Part shown: in pieces, positions 51,506-59,356 of the stretch
Layout: each line of letters opens with the position of its first letter
How positions within the stretch are numbered: the stretch's first letter is position 1
Assembly: GCA_029261795.1 (NCBI GenBank)
Contig: JAJDAP010000079.1
Coordinates: 1-64,000 of the forward strand
DNA length: 64,000 nucleotides
Direction of reading: 5' to 3'
Source: Deltaproteobacteria bacterium
GTDB lineage: Bacteria; Myxococcota_A; UBA9160; UBA6930
Translations under genes and position numbers: made by a program
Notes under the pieces: model-generated
Seen by the model: only the letters and a program-made list of their open reading frames with translations
The model's database searches: none
What the model was told of the DNA's origin: nothing

Positions 51506-52671
51506 GCGGGCTCGAAGCGCTCTTCTCGAGGCGTCTCGTCGTCTGTGTCGGCCCGGGTGGCGTCGGCAAGACCACGGTCGCGGCCGCCATCGCCATCGCC
51601 GCTGCGCGCCGTGGCGTGCGGACCGCCGTCGTGACGATCGACCCCGCGCGACGGCTCGCGGAAGCCCTGGGGCTCGCTCCGGGCAGCGACGACCTGGTGC
51701 CCGTGGACGTCCCCGGCGTCGAACCCGGCTCGTTGCGGGCGGCGCTCCTCGAACCCAAGCGCGCCTTCGATGCGCTCGTCGATCAACTCGCCCCGGACGA
51801 AGCCACGCGAGATTCGATTCATGCCAACGCGATCTATCAGCATGTCTCCGATCAGCTGGCCGGGAGCGCCGAGTACGCCGCCATGGCGCGGGTGCACGAG
51901 CTCAGTGCGCGGAGCGACATCGACCTGCTCGTGGTCGACACGCCACCTTCCGCCCACGCATTGGATTTCCTGGACGCGCCGGCTCGGCTGATGGGGCTCC
52001 TCGACAGCACCTTCCTCCAGTGGCTGATCCACCCGGCCGCGAGCGCCGGGCGGCTGGGATGGCGGATCTTCCAGCGCGGCACCCAGAGCGCGCTCCACGC
52101 GATGGAACGCATCACCGGGCTCGGCTTCCTGGAAGAAATCTCGGAGTTCCTGCTGGCGTTCGAGAGCATGGCCGGCGGCTTCCGCGAGAGAGCCCACGAG
52201 ATCGAAGCACTCCTCTTCGGCCCTCGTTGCGCGTTCGTGCTCATCACGGGCGCGAGCGCGGCGAGTCTGGCGCAGACCGAGGCCTTTCGAGCCCGACTCG
52301 GGGACCGGGGCATCGAACCCGCCGCCGTGATCGCCAATCGCGTGCGCGTCTGGCCGAATGACCGGGTCCTGACCGACCCGTCAGAATCCGCCGATTCCAA
52401 GGCCTCTTGGAACGCGATCCTGAGCCAGGCACTGCGCCCGAGCCTGGGCGCCGATGCCGAGCGCCATGCGAACGCGGCACTCGACCTGCTCGATGGCTAC
52501 GCTTTCGGCGTGGCAAGCGACCGAGCGGCCCTGGGTCCGATCTTCGAGCGCGCGCGAAGAACCGGCGCCATCGGTCGCGTGGTGCCCGAGTTTGCCTCCG
52601 ATGTCCACGACCTCGACGGGCTCGCAGCCGTCGAGGCGGCCCTGTTCAACGAGGACCCCGAACGACCGTGA
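51502..52671 (+). CDS. ArsA/GET3-like ATPase, second of a tandem pair
   Basis: A 389-aa ATPase. The Walker A is GPGGVGKTT (17-25), followed by VTIDPARRLAEALGL, and the switch II segment is VVDTPPSAHALDFLDAP. It matches the anion-transporting ATPase family found in actinobacteria and deltaproteobacteria. It probably forms a heterodimer with the upstream ATPase, replacing the two halves of ArsA, which is inference. ATG 51502 overlaps the upstream stop and its own stop overlaps the next GTG. Confidence 0.87.
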   Translation: MSGLEALFSRRLVVCVGPGGVGKTTVAAAIAIAAARRGVRTAVVTIDPARRLAEALGLAPGSDDLVPVDVPGVEPGSLRAALLEPKRAFDALVDQLAPDEATRDSIHANAIYQHVSDQLAGSAEYAAMARVHELSARSDIDLLVVDTPPSAHALDFLDAPARLMGLLDSTFLQWLIHPAASAGRLGWRIFQRGTQSALHAMERITGLGFLEEISEFLLAFESMAGGFRERAHEIEALLFGPRCAFVLITGASAASLAQTEAFRARLGDRGIEPAAVIANRVRVWPNDRVLTDPSESADSKASWNAILSQALRPSLGADAERHANAALDLLDGYAFGVASDRAALGPIFERARRTGAIGRVVPEFASDVHDLDGLAAVEAALFNEDPERP

Positions 52672-53105
52672 ACGAGAACGCTCCCGACACCGTCGAAGAA
52701 GCCCTGGCCCGGGCCCAGCGCCATGGCCGCGCGGCCGGCGCCGAAACACTGGCGGCACTGCAGGCGCTCGTCGAGGCCGGCGGGCTCGCAGCCGGCAGCC
52801 CGCTCGATGAAGGGGCGCTTGCGACCTTGCGGGAGACCGTGGTGCACTTGCGGCGCTGGCTCGACCCGGAAGGCGGCCGTGATGCGGCCTCGGTGCTGGC
52901 GGGCGTCTCCCAGGCACTCGATGAAGAGATCCAGCGCTGGGAAGAAAAGAGCAAGGACGATTCTGACGCGCGGACGATCCTGCGGGCGTTTCTCGCAGTG
53001 CGCGAGGTCGTCTGGGAGTTCAGCAGCCGCGCTGGGGCGGCAGGCCTCGAGCGAAGCCCGGCGCCGAGCCAGACTGCACCCCGGCGCGTCCCTGTCGAGG
53101 GCTGA
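52668..53105 (+). CDS. Hypothetical protein coupled to the ArsA-like pair
   Basis: A 145-aa protein of unknown function, mostly helical and charged (DTVEEALARAQRHGRAAGAE; VSQALDEEIQRWEEKSKDD). No signal peptide, cysteine motif or membrane helix is seen. It starts with GTG 52668, overlapping the second ATPase stop (GTGA), so the three genes form one unit. The helical make-up would suit an adaptor or client-binding role, but this is a guess. Confidence 0.6.
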   Translation: MNENAPDTVEEALARAQRHGRAAGAETLAALQALVEAGGLAAGSPLDEGALATLRETVVHLRRWLDPEGGRDAASVLAGVSQALDEEIQRWEEKSKDDSDARTILRAFLAVREVVWEFSSRAGAAGLERSPAPSQTAPRRVPVEG

Positions 53106-53148
53106 CACCCCACCCCCTTCCCGCTAGTTTCGGCGCCCGCCGGCAAGC

Positions 53149-53167
53149 CCTTCGCACAACGCGAAGG
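53149..53167. promoter_or_regulatory. Hairpin or operator just upstream of phaR
   Basis: CCTTCGC-ACAAC-GCGAAGG, a perfect 7-bp inverted repeat lying 14 bases before ATG 53181. It may serve as an operator for autoregulation or as a weak terminator of the upstream operon. A TAGTTT hexamer lies at about 53125. Confidence 0.35.
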
Positions 53168-53180
53168 TGCTCCGAGCGAG

Positions 53181-53708
53181 ATGCGCTGCATGGCTGTCTT
53201 GATCAAGCGGTACGCGAACCGCAAGCTGTATAACACCGAGACCAGCCGCTACATCACGTTGCGCGGAATCGCCTCGCTCCTGGAAGACGACCAGGAAGTG
53301 CAGGTGATCGACAACGAGTCCGGCGAGGACATCACCTCGGTCACGCTGTCGCAGATCCTGGTGGATACCGAGCGTGACGGCCGGGCGGTCCCGGGCGGCC
53401 TGCTGACCGAGCTCTTCCAGAAGGGCGGAGACGCGATCTACGACGCCTGGCGCAAAGGTGCCCGGGACGCCACGGACGGCATCGAAGAGCTGCAGCGCAA
53501 CGTGCGCCGCATCGTTCAGCCTGGCGACGAGCGCCGGGAGTGGGTGGCCTTTGCACCGCCGGATCTGGAGAAGCTGATCCAGGGAGCCTTCGAGCGAGTG
53601 GCCGAACTCCTGGACCTGCCGCGCCAGTCGGATATCGACGCGCTCAGCAAGAAGCTCGACCGACTGAGTGAGCAGCTCGAATCGCAGCGCAAGGACGACG
53701 AGTCCTAG
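53181..53708 (+). CDS. phaR: PhaR-type polyhydroxyalkanoate synthesis regulator
   Basis: A 175-aa DNA-binding protein. The N-terminal block LIKRYANRKLYNTETSRYIT then LRGIASLLEDDQEVQVID is the PHB/PHA accumulation regulator domain, whose members repress phasin genes until they bind polymer granules. The C-terminal part is a coiled coil (DALSKKLDRLSEQLESQ). The start could be ATG 53181 or, better matched to family length, ATG 53190. No pha synthase gene lies in the window, so PHA storage in this organism is inference. Confidence 0.88.
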   Translation: MRCMAVLIKRYANRKLYNTETSRYITLRGIASLLEDDQEVQVIDNESGEDITSVTLSQILVDTERDGRAVPGGLLTELFQKGGDAIYDAWRKGARDATDGIEELQRNVRRIVQPGDERREWVAFAPPDLEKLIQGAFERVAELLDLPRQSDIDALSKKLDRLSEQLESQRKDDES

Positions 53709-53808
53709 TCTCGGAGCCCTGAGCGCCGACGGGCGCTCCCTTTGCCCGGAACCCATCTCGAGCGCCCGCTTCGAGCGCCCGCTCGGCCGGGGATTCCAGA
53801 GACGGGTT

Positions 53809-54777
53809 CTAGCCGAATGCGCCGACGCGGCGGCTCAAGCCGACCTGCACGCGGCGCTGGATCTCCTGGCGCAGCTCCTCGTTCAAGCGCGCCACGCCGA
53901 TCTCATTCTCCGCAAGATCCGCGGCGAGTTCGGCAGGATCGATCGGCTCGCCGAAGCAGATGCGCCACTGCGAAGGCAATGGCACCAGCCCCAGCGGACC
54001 GAGCAGCGGAAATGTCGGCGTCACGGGAACGAACGGAAGACCCAGCGGCCGCACCGCGCGCTCGACCTTGAACAGGATCGGATGGGTTTCCTCTGCACCC
54101 ACGATGCCGACCGGAACCATCGGCACGCCGAGTTCGAGCGCCAACCGCACGACGCCGCCGCGACCGAAGCGCTGCACGCGGTAGCGCTCGCGGTAGACCT
54201 TGGTCGCGCCCTTCGCGCCTTCGGGAAACGCCACGACCGAACGACCCGTCGAGAGCAGACGCTCGGCGTTCTCGCGGCACGCACGCACGCCCCCGAGCCG
54301 CGCCAGCGCCGGCTGCACCCAGGGCAACGTGATCAGCCAGTCCGCGATCAGGAAACGCGGACGGTCCTGGGCCTCCGCGCCGCGCTGCCGCGCGACTTCT
54401 CCCGCTAGCATCAAGCCGTCCCACGGGAGCAACCCCGAACGATTGGCCACGTAGAGGACCGGACCCTCGCGGGGGATCCCCTCCGCCCCGTCGACTTCGA
54501 CGCTCCACCAACGGGTGCGCAGCAGCTCGAGGAGCGGCTCGGCGGCACGCAGGAACTCCGGGTCCATCCCGAAATCGTCGACCTCGCCGCTGCGTTCGCG
54601 CACGCCGAGGGAACCGGCTCGTCGGCGCAGTTCTTCGAAGAGTTCGAGCAGGTCGTCGTCGTCGGACTCCGGGGCAACGCGCTCCCGGATCCGTTGGACC
54701 AGCGTATCGAGCGCCCCTTCGAGGAGCGGAGAACCCGTGGGAGCAGCCTCCTCGGGCGGATCGAAGGGTTCGCTCAC
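53809..54777 (-). CDS. Lysophospholipid acyltransferase-family protein with altered HxxxxD motif
   Basis: A 322-aa PlsC-like acyltransferase. The first motif reads VANRSGLLPWDG, where the catalytic histidine of NHxGxxPxD is replaced by arginine. Later motifs FPEGAKG and VPVGIVGAEE are intact and there is an acidic N-terminal extension. Whether it is active is uncertain. GTG 54777 overlaps the epimerase stop (GTGA), so the two are cotranscribed; the ORF track extends beyond. It may acylate glycerolipids or act in a specialised lipid. Confidence 0.78.
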   Translation of the reverse strand: MSEPFDPPEEAAPTGSPLLEGALDTLVQRIRERVAPESDDDDLLELFEELRRRAGSLGVRERSGEVDDFGMDPEFLRAAEPLLELLRTRWWSVEVDGAEGIPREGPVLYVANRSGLLPWDGLMLAGEVARQRGAEAQDRPRFLIADWLITLPWVQPALARLGGVRACRENAERLLSTGRSVVAFPEGAKGATKVYRERYRVQRFGRGGVVRLALELGVPMVPVGIVGAEETHPILFKVERAVRPLGLPFVPVTPTFPLLGPLGLVPLPSQWRICFGEPIDPAELAADLAENEIGVARLNEELRQEIQRRVQVGLSRRVGAFG

Positions 54778-55733
54778 AACCGGCTCCTGAGGCGCCTGGC
54801 GGCAACAAAGGACGCCCAGGTCTCGCGCGTGGTGTAGGTCGGGCGGCCGAACTCGGCCCAACCCTTCGCACCGTCGGCGACCCACAGATAGCGAAGGAAA
54901 TCGTAGAAGGCGGCCGGCGCATCCCCGCTCAACACCTGCGAGGGAAACTCGCGCAGTCGATGCAGGAAGGGATGGGGTACCGGCAGCAGCCGCTTCCCCC
55001 CAGAACGCAACAAGACGGACAGCGGCACGACCCCGGGCGCGACGACGTTGAAGGTGCCTGGATGCGGCGCCAACGCGGCCTGTTCGAAGACGGCGAGCAG
55101 ATCTTCCTCGTGGACCAGCTGTACGAGCGGGTCATAACCCATCAACGTCGGCACGACGCGGCGCGCGAAGTAACGGGCCATGCCGTGATCGGCCTCGGGA
55201 CCGAAACGCCAACAGGGCCGCAGTACCGTCAACCCGATCTCGGGATGACCGGCGCGCAGCTCGTCGACCAGCGCTTCCATCGCGATCCGATCTTGAATCG
55301 CGTGGGCTTGGGGATGACCGCGCAGCGGGTGGTCCTCGCTCAGGAAGTTCGGATTGTCCGCACGCGCCCCATAACATTGCGTCGAAGACTCGACCACGAT
55401 GCGACGCACACCCGCCGCCGCCGCGCCGTGCAGTACGTGCATGCTGCCGATGGTGTCGAGCTCGTGGTCGGCCTCGACGTCGGCTGACGGCTGCTGGCGA
55501 AAGGCCAGATGCACCACGGTCTCGACGGACTCCTTGTGCAGGCACTCGGCCAGGATCGAACCGGCAGCCGGCTCCGTCAGATCGACCAGTTGGCAATCCA
55601 CCGTCGCAGGCAGGCGATGCGGCCGGACGCGATCGATCCCGATCACGCGAACGCCCGCGATCCGCGCGAGACGCTCGCTCAGACGACGCCCCAGGAAGGT
55701 GCGTACGCCGGTAATGGCAATTGTGCCGGACAT
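54774..55733 (-). CDS. NAD-dependent epimerase/dehydratase-family protein (extended SDR)
   Basis: A 319-aa protein. The cofactor loop is ITGVRTFLGRRL, with HLAFRQQP, VVESSTQCYG and a late LRPCWRFGPE substrate-side phrase. The usual YxxxK is not obvious; at that place the sequence is HAIQDRIAME. So it may bind but not reduce. The substrate is unknown. TAAGAA sits 6 bases before the ATG. It precedes the acyltransferase, suggesting lipid- or envelope-related work. Confidence 0.75.
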   Translation of the reverse strand: MSGTIAITGVRTFLGRRLSERLARIAGVRVIGIDRVRPHRLPATVDCQLVDLTEPAAGSILAECLHKESVETVVHLAFRQQPSADVEADHELDTIGSMHVLHGAAAAGVRRIVVESSTQCYGARADNPNFLSEDHPLRGHPQAHAIQDRIAMEALVDELRAGHPEIGLTVLRPCWRFGPEADHGMARYFARRVVPTLMGYDPLVQLVHEEDLLAVFEQAALAPHPGTFNVVAPGVVPLSVLLRSGGKRLLPVPHPFLHRLREFPSQVLSGDAPAAFYDFLRYLWVADGAKGWAEFGRPTYTTRETWASFVAARRLRSRL

Positions 55734-55856
55734 GGGAGGTTCTTAGCGGCCTCGACGGCGCCGCGCGATCAGGCGATCCCGAGCGATCGAGCGATCCCGA
55801 GCGACCGGGTGACGCGGGCGCGGGAGGATTCGGCGGACCTGACCTAGCCTCCTCGC

Positions 55857-56921
55857 GTGTCGCACCAACGCCGCTTCGCCCTGGTCGAGGATCCCCGCTA
55901 CCAGACCCACCGTGGCCCCGAAGGCCACCCGGAGCGGCCGGAACGGCTCGTCGCCGTCGGCGAGGCCGTCGACCGCATGCGCGACCAGGTGGTGCCGCTA
56001 CCCGCCCGCGAGGCCAGCGACGAGGAATTGTTGCGGGTCCACGAGCGCGACCATCTGGGCGCGGTCGTGGCCGCCGTCGAGGCGGTCGATGGGCCGCCGG
56101 GCCAACTCGACCCCGACACCTACGTCTCGGCCGAGAGTCTGTCAGTGGCGCGTCTCGCCGCCGGTGGAACGATCGACCTCTGCCGTGCCGTCGCACGCGG
56201 GGAGTTCGCTTCGGGTCTCGCCGCCGTACGGCCTCCGGGCCATCACGCCGAAGCGGATCGTGCGATGGGCTTCTGCCTGTTCAACAACGTGGCGATCGCG
56301 GCCCGCGCACTCCAGGTCGAAGACGGTGTCGACAAGGTGCTGATCCTCGATTGGGATGTGCACCACGGCAACGGCACCCAGCACTTCTTCGAGGCCGACC
56401 CGTCGGTGCTCTATTTCTCGACCCACCAGTTCCCGTACTACCCGGGGACCGGGAGCTTTGGCGAAATCGGCATCGGTCGCGGAGAGGGCACCACCGTGAA
56501 TGTCCCGATGCCGGCGGGTTGTGGTGATGCCGAATATCTCGGCGTGTTGCAGCACGTTCTGGCGCCGGTTGCGGCCCAGTTCAAACCGGACGCGATCCTG
56601 GTCTCAGCCGGCTTCGATGCCCACGCCGACGATCCGCTCGCTGCCATGGAGATCAGCGCCACGGGCTTCCTGGCGATGGCCACGTTCGTGCGCGCGCTGG
56701 CCGAGGATCTCTGCGACGGACGGCTGGCCTTCGTCCTCGAGGGCGGATACTCCCTCTCGGGGCTGCGGGAGGGGATCTCTGGCTGTCTGGTGGCCGCGCT
56801 GGCGCCGGAGCTCGCAAAACTGCCGCCGCTGGTCCCGCTCGCCGATGGGACCGCGCTAGCGCACATCGTCGCCCAGGCCGGAGAGGCGCAGCGCCCATTC
56901 GTCGCTGTGGGGGCGCGCTAG
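55857..56921 (+). CDS. Histone-deacetylase-family (AcuC/acetylpolyamine-type) amidohydrolase
   Basis: A 354-aa zinc enzyme. RPPGHHAE has the charge-relay histidines, DWDVHHGNGTQ supplies zinc ligands, and FDAHADDPLA the third ligand. FLEGGYS completes the fold. Members deacetylate proteins such as acetyl-CoA synthetase, or acetylpolyamines. A polyamine role would fit the DHS-like enzyme, but they are far apart. GTG 55857 has TAGCCT 6 bases upstream and no Shine-Dalgarno. Divergent from the epimerase gene. Confidence 0.9.
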   Translation: MSHQRRFALVEDPRYQTHRGPEGHPERPERLVAVGEAVDRMRDQVVPLPAREASDEELLRVHERDHLGAVVAAVEAVDGPPGQLDPDTYVSAESLSVARLAAGGTIDLCRAVARGEFASGLAAVRPPGHHAEADRAMGFCLFNNVAIAARALQVEDGVDKVLILDWDVHHGNGTQHFFEADPSVLYFSTHQFPYYPGTGSFGEIGIGRGEGTTVNVPMPAGCGDAEYLGVLQHVLAPVAAQFKPDAILVSAGFDAHADDPLAAMEISATGFLAMATFVRALAEDLCDGRLAFVLEGGYSLSGLREGISGCLVAALAPELAKLPPLVPLADGTALAHIVAQAGEAQRPFVAVGAR

Positions 56922-57099
56922 CAGCCAGGGGCGCCAAGTGGGGATCGCGCCAGCTGTACAGCGCGCGAACCCCCGAAATCTGTGACCCGCCCGGGAACTT
57001 CCCGCCCAGCTGCGAACCCCCTATCTGGGGGATCGGCGCCCGAGCCACCACAAGATCTGGTGTGCCTCAAAAAAGATCAATGAAGACCGCATTTTTCGG

Positions 57100-57128
57100 T
57101 TGGAGTTGCGGGTGGATGTGAGTATAAG
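57100..57128 (+). promoter_or_regulatory. Promoter of mraZ
   Basis: TTGGAG (57100-57105), a 17-bp spacer and TATAAG (57123-57128) in an AT-rich patch. The MraZ operator begins right at the -10, so binding would block transcription. Confidence 0.6.
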
Positions 57129-57162
57129 TGGATCTCGGTGGGGCTGAGTGGGGAAAAGTGGT
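57127..57162 (+). promoter_or_regulatory. MraZ operator: four GTGG repeats at exact 10-bp spacing
   Basis: GTGG starts at 57128, 57138, 57148 and 57158, each preceded by A or G, giving one repeat per helix turn. MraZ is known to bind tandem TGGGN-type repeats in its own promoter. The set overlaps and follows the -10, fitting autorepression of the dcw cluster. Confidence 0.75.
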
Positions 57163-57211
57163 GAACCCCTCCCCGAGCTGAGAGTCAGCGCAACAAGGTC
57201 AGGATCCACCG

Positions 57212-57655
57212 ATGGCACGCGGCCGATTCGCACACAACATGGATTCGAAAGGCCGCCTCGCCATCCCACAGGCACTTCGCATGGAACTCCAAATGCAAGA
57301 AAAGCCGCCGATCCTGACCAGCTGCATCGATGCTTCGGCCGTCGGCATCTACACCCAGGACCGCTGGGTCGAAATCGAACAGCGTCTCGCCAACATGAGC
57401 CAGGTCCAGCCGGAAGTCCAGAAGATCCGTCGCCTCATCGTCTCGGGGGCTGAAGAATGCCCGATCGACGCGCAGGGACGGATCCGGGTGCCCCAGCACC
57501 TGCGCGACTACGCGGGCCTCACCAAGCAGTGCCTCATCGCGGGCATGGGCGAACGCGTCGAAATTTGGGATCGCGCTCGATTCGATCAGGAGATTGCCTC
57601 GATCCGTGAGAACGGAGAGGACGTCTCCCGGATCGCGGCGGATCTGGGGTTGTAA
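57212..57655 (+). CDS. mraZ: Transcriptional regulator MraZ
   Basis: A 147-aa ring-forming DNA-binding protein, the usual first gene of the division and wall cluster. Two AbrB-like halves each carry the DxxxR motif (DSKGRLAIP at 11-19, DAQGRIRVP near 87-95). It represses the dcw operon by binding repeats upstream. The start follows a long leader; no strong Shine-Dalgarno is seen (AAGGTC is 13 bases away). It is separated from rsmH by 325 bp, which is unusually far. Confidence 0.95.
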   Translation: MARGRFAHNMDSKGRLAIPQALRMELQMQEKPPILTSCIDASAVGIYTQDRWVEIEQRLANMSQVQPEVQKIRRLIVSGAEECPIDAQGRIRVPQHLRDYAGLTKQCLIAGMGERVEIWDRARFDQEIASIRENGEDVSRIAADLGL

Positions 57656-57980
57656 CGGGAGATGATGGGGGGTGTTGAGGGTTCAACCCTTGACCAGTGA
57701 GAGGGACCGGGGCGCCTCCGGCGTCCGACATCAGCTGCGGGAAGCGTTGGGGGGCGTGACTCGCAGCTGAGATGGAAGCCGGAGGGCCCCAGTCCCAATC
57801 TCACCGGGGCGGCCGGGGGGCCGCCCTCTCCCCTCCTTCCGAGCAGATCGCATCGCTTCGGCTGCCGCGGATGTCGCAGCCGAAAACCGGGGACCGGGGG
57901 GTCTTCGGGAATGGGCGGAGCCGCGGCGGCGGTTCCCACGAGAGAGCGGGCCTCGAGCGGATGCCGGGCCTGAACGAGCG
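57656..57980. other. 325-bp gap between mraZ and rsmH
   Basis: No gene is supported. It is very GC-rich and holds a perfect 8-bp hairpin GGGCGGCC/GGCCGCCC at 57807-57826 followed by a pyrimidine run CTCTCCCCTCC, which could attenuate transcription. A second promoter for rsmH may lie here but none is clear. Such a long break between these genes is uncommon. Confidence 0.45.
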
Positions 57981-58958
57981 TTGCAGCAGATCAATCTTCA
58001 CCAGCCGGTCCTCTTGGAGTCGTGCCTCGAGCACATGGGGCTCCATCCCGACGTCGGACACTCCGACGCTCCCATCGTCGTCGATGGAACCCTGGGCGAC
58101 GGCGGACACGCCGAGGCGATCCTCGAGCGGACCGCTCCCGGTGGACGCCTGATCGGTCTCGACCGCGACCCCGATGCTCTCTCCATCGCGGGCAAGCGAC
58201 TCGAGCGGTTCGGCGAACGCGCGGAAATCGTCCACGCATCGTTCCGGGACCTCGGGGAAGTTCTCTTGCGGCTCGGCATTCCCGCCGTCCATGCGGTGCT
58301 GCTCGACCTCGGCGTTTCGTCCCGCCAGATCGACGACCCGGATCGCGGCTTTCGTTTCGGCGAGGACACGGCAGAGGTCTGCCCCCTCGACATGCGCATG
58401 GATCCCAGCGCGGGCCTGTCTGCCGCAGAGCTACTGGCCTCCTATTCCTCGCCCGCACTCGAGCAGGTCCTCCGGGAGTATGGTGAGTTTCCAGGAGCCC
58501 GGCGGCTGGCCCGCGCCATCATCGACGCCAGGCGCGAGGAACCGCTGCGAACCGCCGCGGACCTGCGCCGGGTGATTCGCGCCGCCGGAATCGGTCGCGG
58601 CCGGAAGCACGATCCGGCGACCCTGGTGTTCCAGGCACTCCGCATCGCCGTGAACGACGAACTCGGTGCCCTCGATGCCGGCCTGATCGCGGCCGTGGAC
58701 GCGCTCGCGCCCGGGGGTCGGATCTGCGTGCTCGCCTATCACTCGCTCGAAGACCGTCGCGTCAAGCGTTGCTTCGTCGCCGAAGAAAAGGGCTGCGTCT
58801 GTCCGCCGGCCCAACCGGTCTGCAACTGCGGCCGGCTGCCGCGTCTGCGGCGCCTGACCAGGCGGCCGATCAGCGCCGACGACGACGAGATCCGCCGCAA
58901 TCCGCGAGCACGCTCCGCGCGCCTGCGCGCCGCGATACGACTGCCGGAGGCCGCGTGA
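57981..58958 (+). CDS. rsmH: 16S rRNA (cytosine-N4)-methyltransferase RsmH
   Basis: A 325-aa SAM enzyme for C1402 of 16S rRNA. HQPVLLE opens the protein, DGTLGDGGHAEAIL is the SAM loop, and LDLGVSSRQIDDPDRGFRF and AYHSLEDRRVKR are family signatures. The only start codon in frame ahead of the conserved sequence is TTG 57981, with no clear Shine-Dalgarno. Its stop overlaps the ftsL GTG. Confidence 0.95.
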   Translation: MQQINLHQPVLLESCLEHMGLHPDVGHSDAPIVVDGTLGDGGHAEAILERTAPGGRLIGLDRDPDALSIAGKRLERFGERAEIVHASFRDLGEVLLRLGIPAVHAVLLDLGVSSRQIDDPDRGFRFGEDTAEVCPLDMRMDPSAGLSAAELLASYSSPALEQVLREYGEFPGARRLARAIIDARREEPLRTAADLRRVIRAAGIGRGRKHDPATLVFQALRIAVNDELGALDAGLIAAVDALAPGGRICVLAYHSLEDRRVKRCFVAEEKGCVCPPAQPVCNCGRLPRLRRLTRRPISADDDEIRRNPRARSARLRAAIRLPEAA

Positions 58959-59356
58959 GCGCACGCACCAAGAAACCGCGGCGAATCCGTCGTGAGAGCG
59001 ACCCGAAGGACCTGGTCGGCCGGGACTTCGCGGGCCGCGGCTCGACGGCAAACCGCTGGCGCCATCGCGCAGCCGCTGTGGTGATCGGCCTCGTGCTCGG
59101 AGGGCTCCTGTTGGCTTCGCTGCGCATGGAGATCGTGCGCACACGTTATGCACTGGCCGATGCCCTGGCCCAGGAGACCCGATTGCTGAGCCTGGAGCGA
59201 GAGGCCAGCGTCGCCCTGCGCGAACTCCGCGACCCGCGTCGTCTGCGCCGTCTCGCCAACCAGCTGGGTTTCGTGCGACCCGAACGCGTCATCGAACTCG
59301 GCACCGACCTTGCCGCACGCGGGGGCGCGGCGCCGAGCGCGGTCGTGATGCCATGA
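58955..59356 (+). CDS. ftsL: FtsL-like cell division protein
   Basis: A 133-aa bitopic membrane protein. A basic cytoplasmic start (TKKPRRIRR) is followed by one membrane helix (VVIGLVLGGLLLASL) and a periplasmic coiled coil (ALADALAQETRLLSLEREAS). Sequence identity is low in this family, so the call rests on topology and on its place between rsmH and ftsI. It would bind FtsB and FtsQ at the septum. GTG 58955 overlaps the rsmH stop (GTGA); the stop overlaps ftsI. Confidence 0.85.
   Translation: MSARTKKPRRIRRESDPKDLVGRDFAGRGSTANRWRHRAAAVVIGLVLGGLLLASLRMEIVRTRYALADALAQETRLLSLEREASVALRELRDPRRLRRLANQLGFVRPERVIELGTDLAARGGAAPSAVVMP

Larger units (their letters stand above)
56922..57211. other. Leader region of the dcw cluster
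   Basis: About 290 bases with no gene. The second half is AT-richer than its surroundings and holds the mraZ promoter and four operator repeats described separately. The first half shows nothing recognisable beyond the end of the deacetylase gene. Confidence 0.6.
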
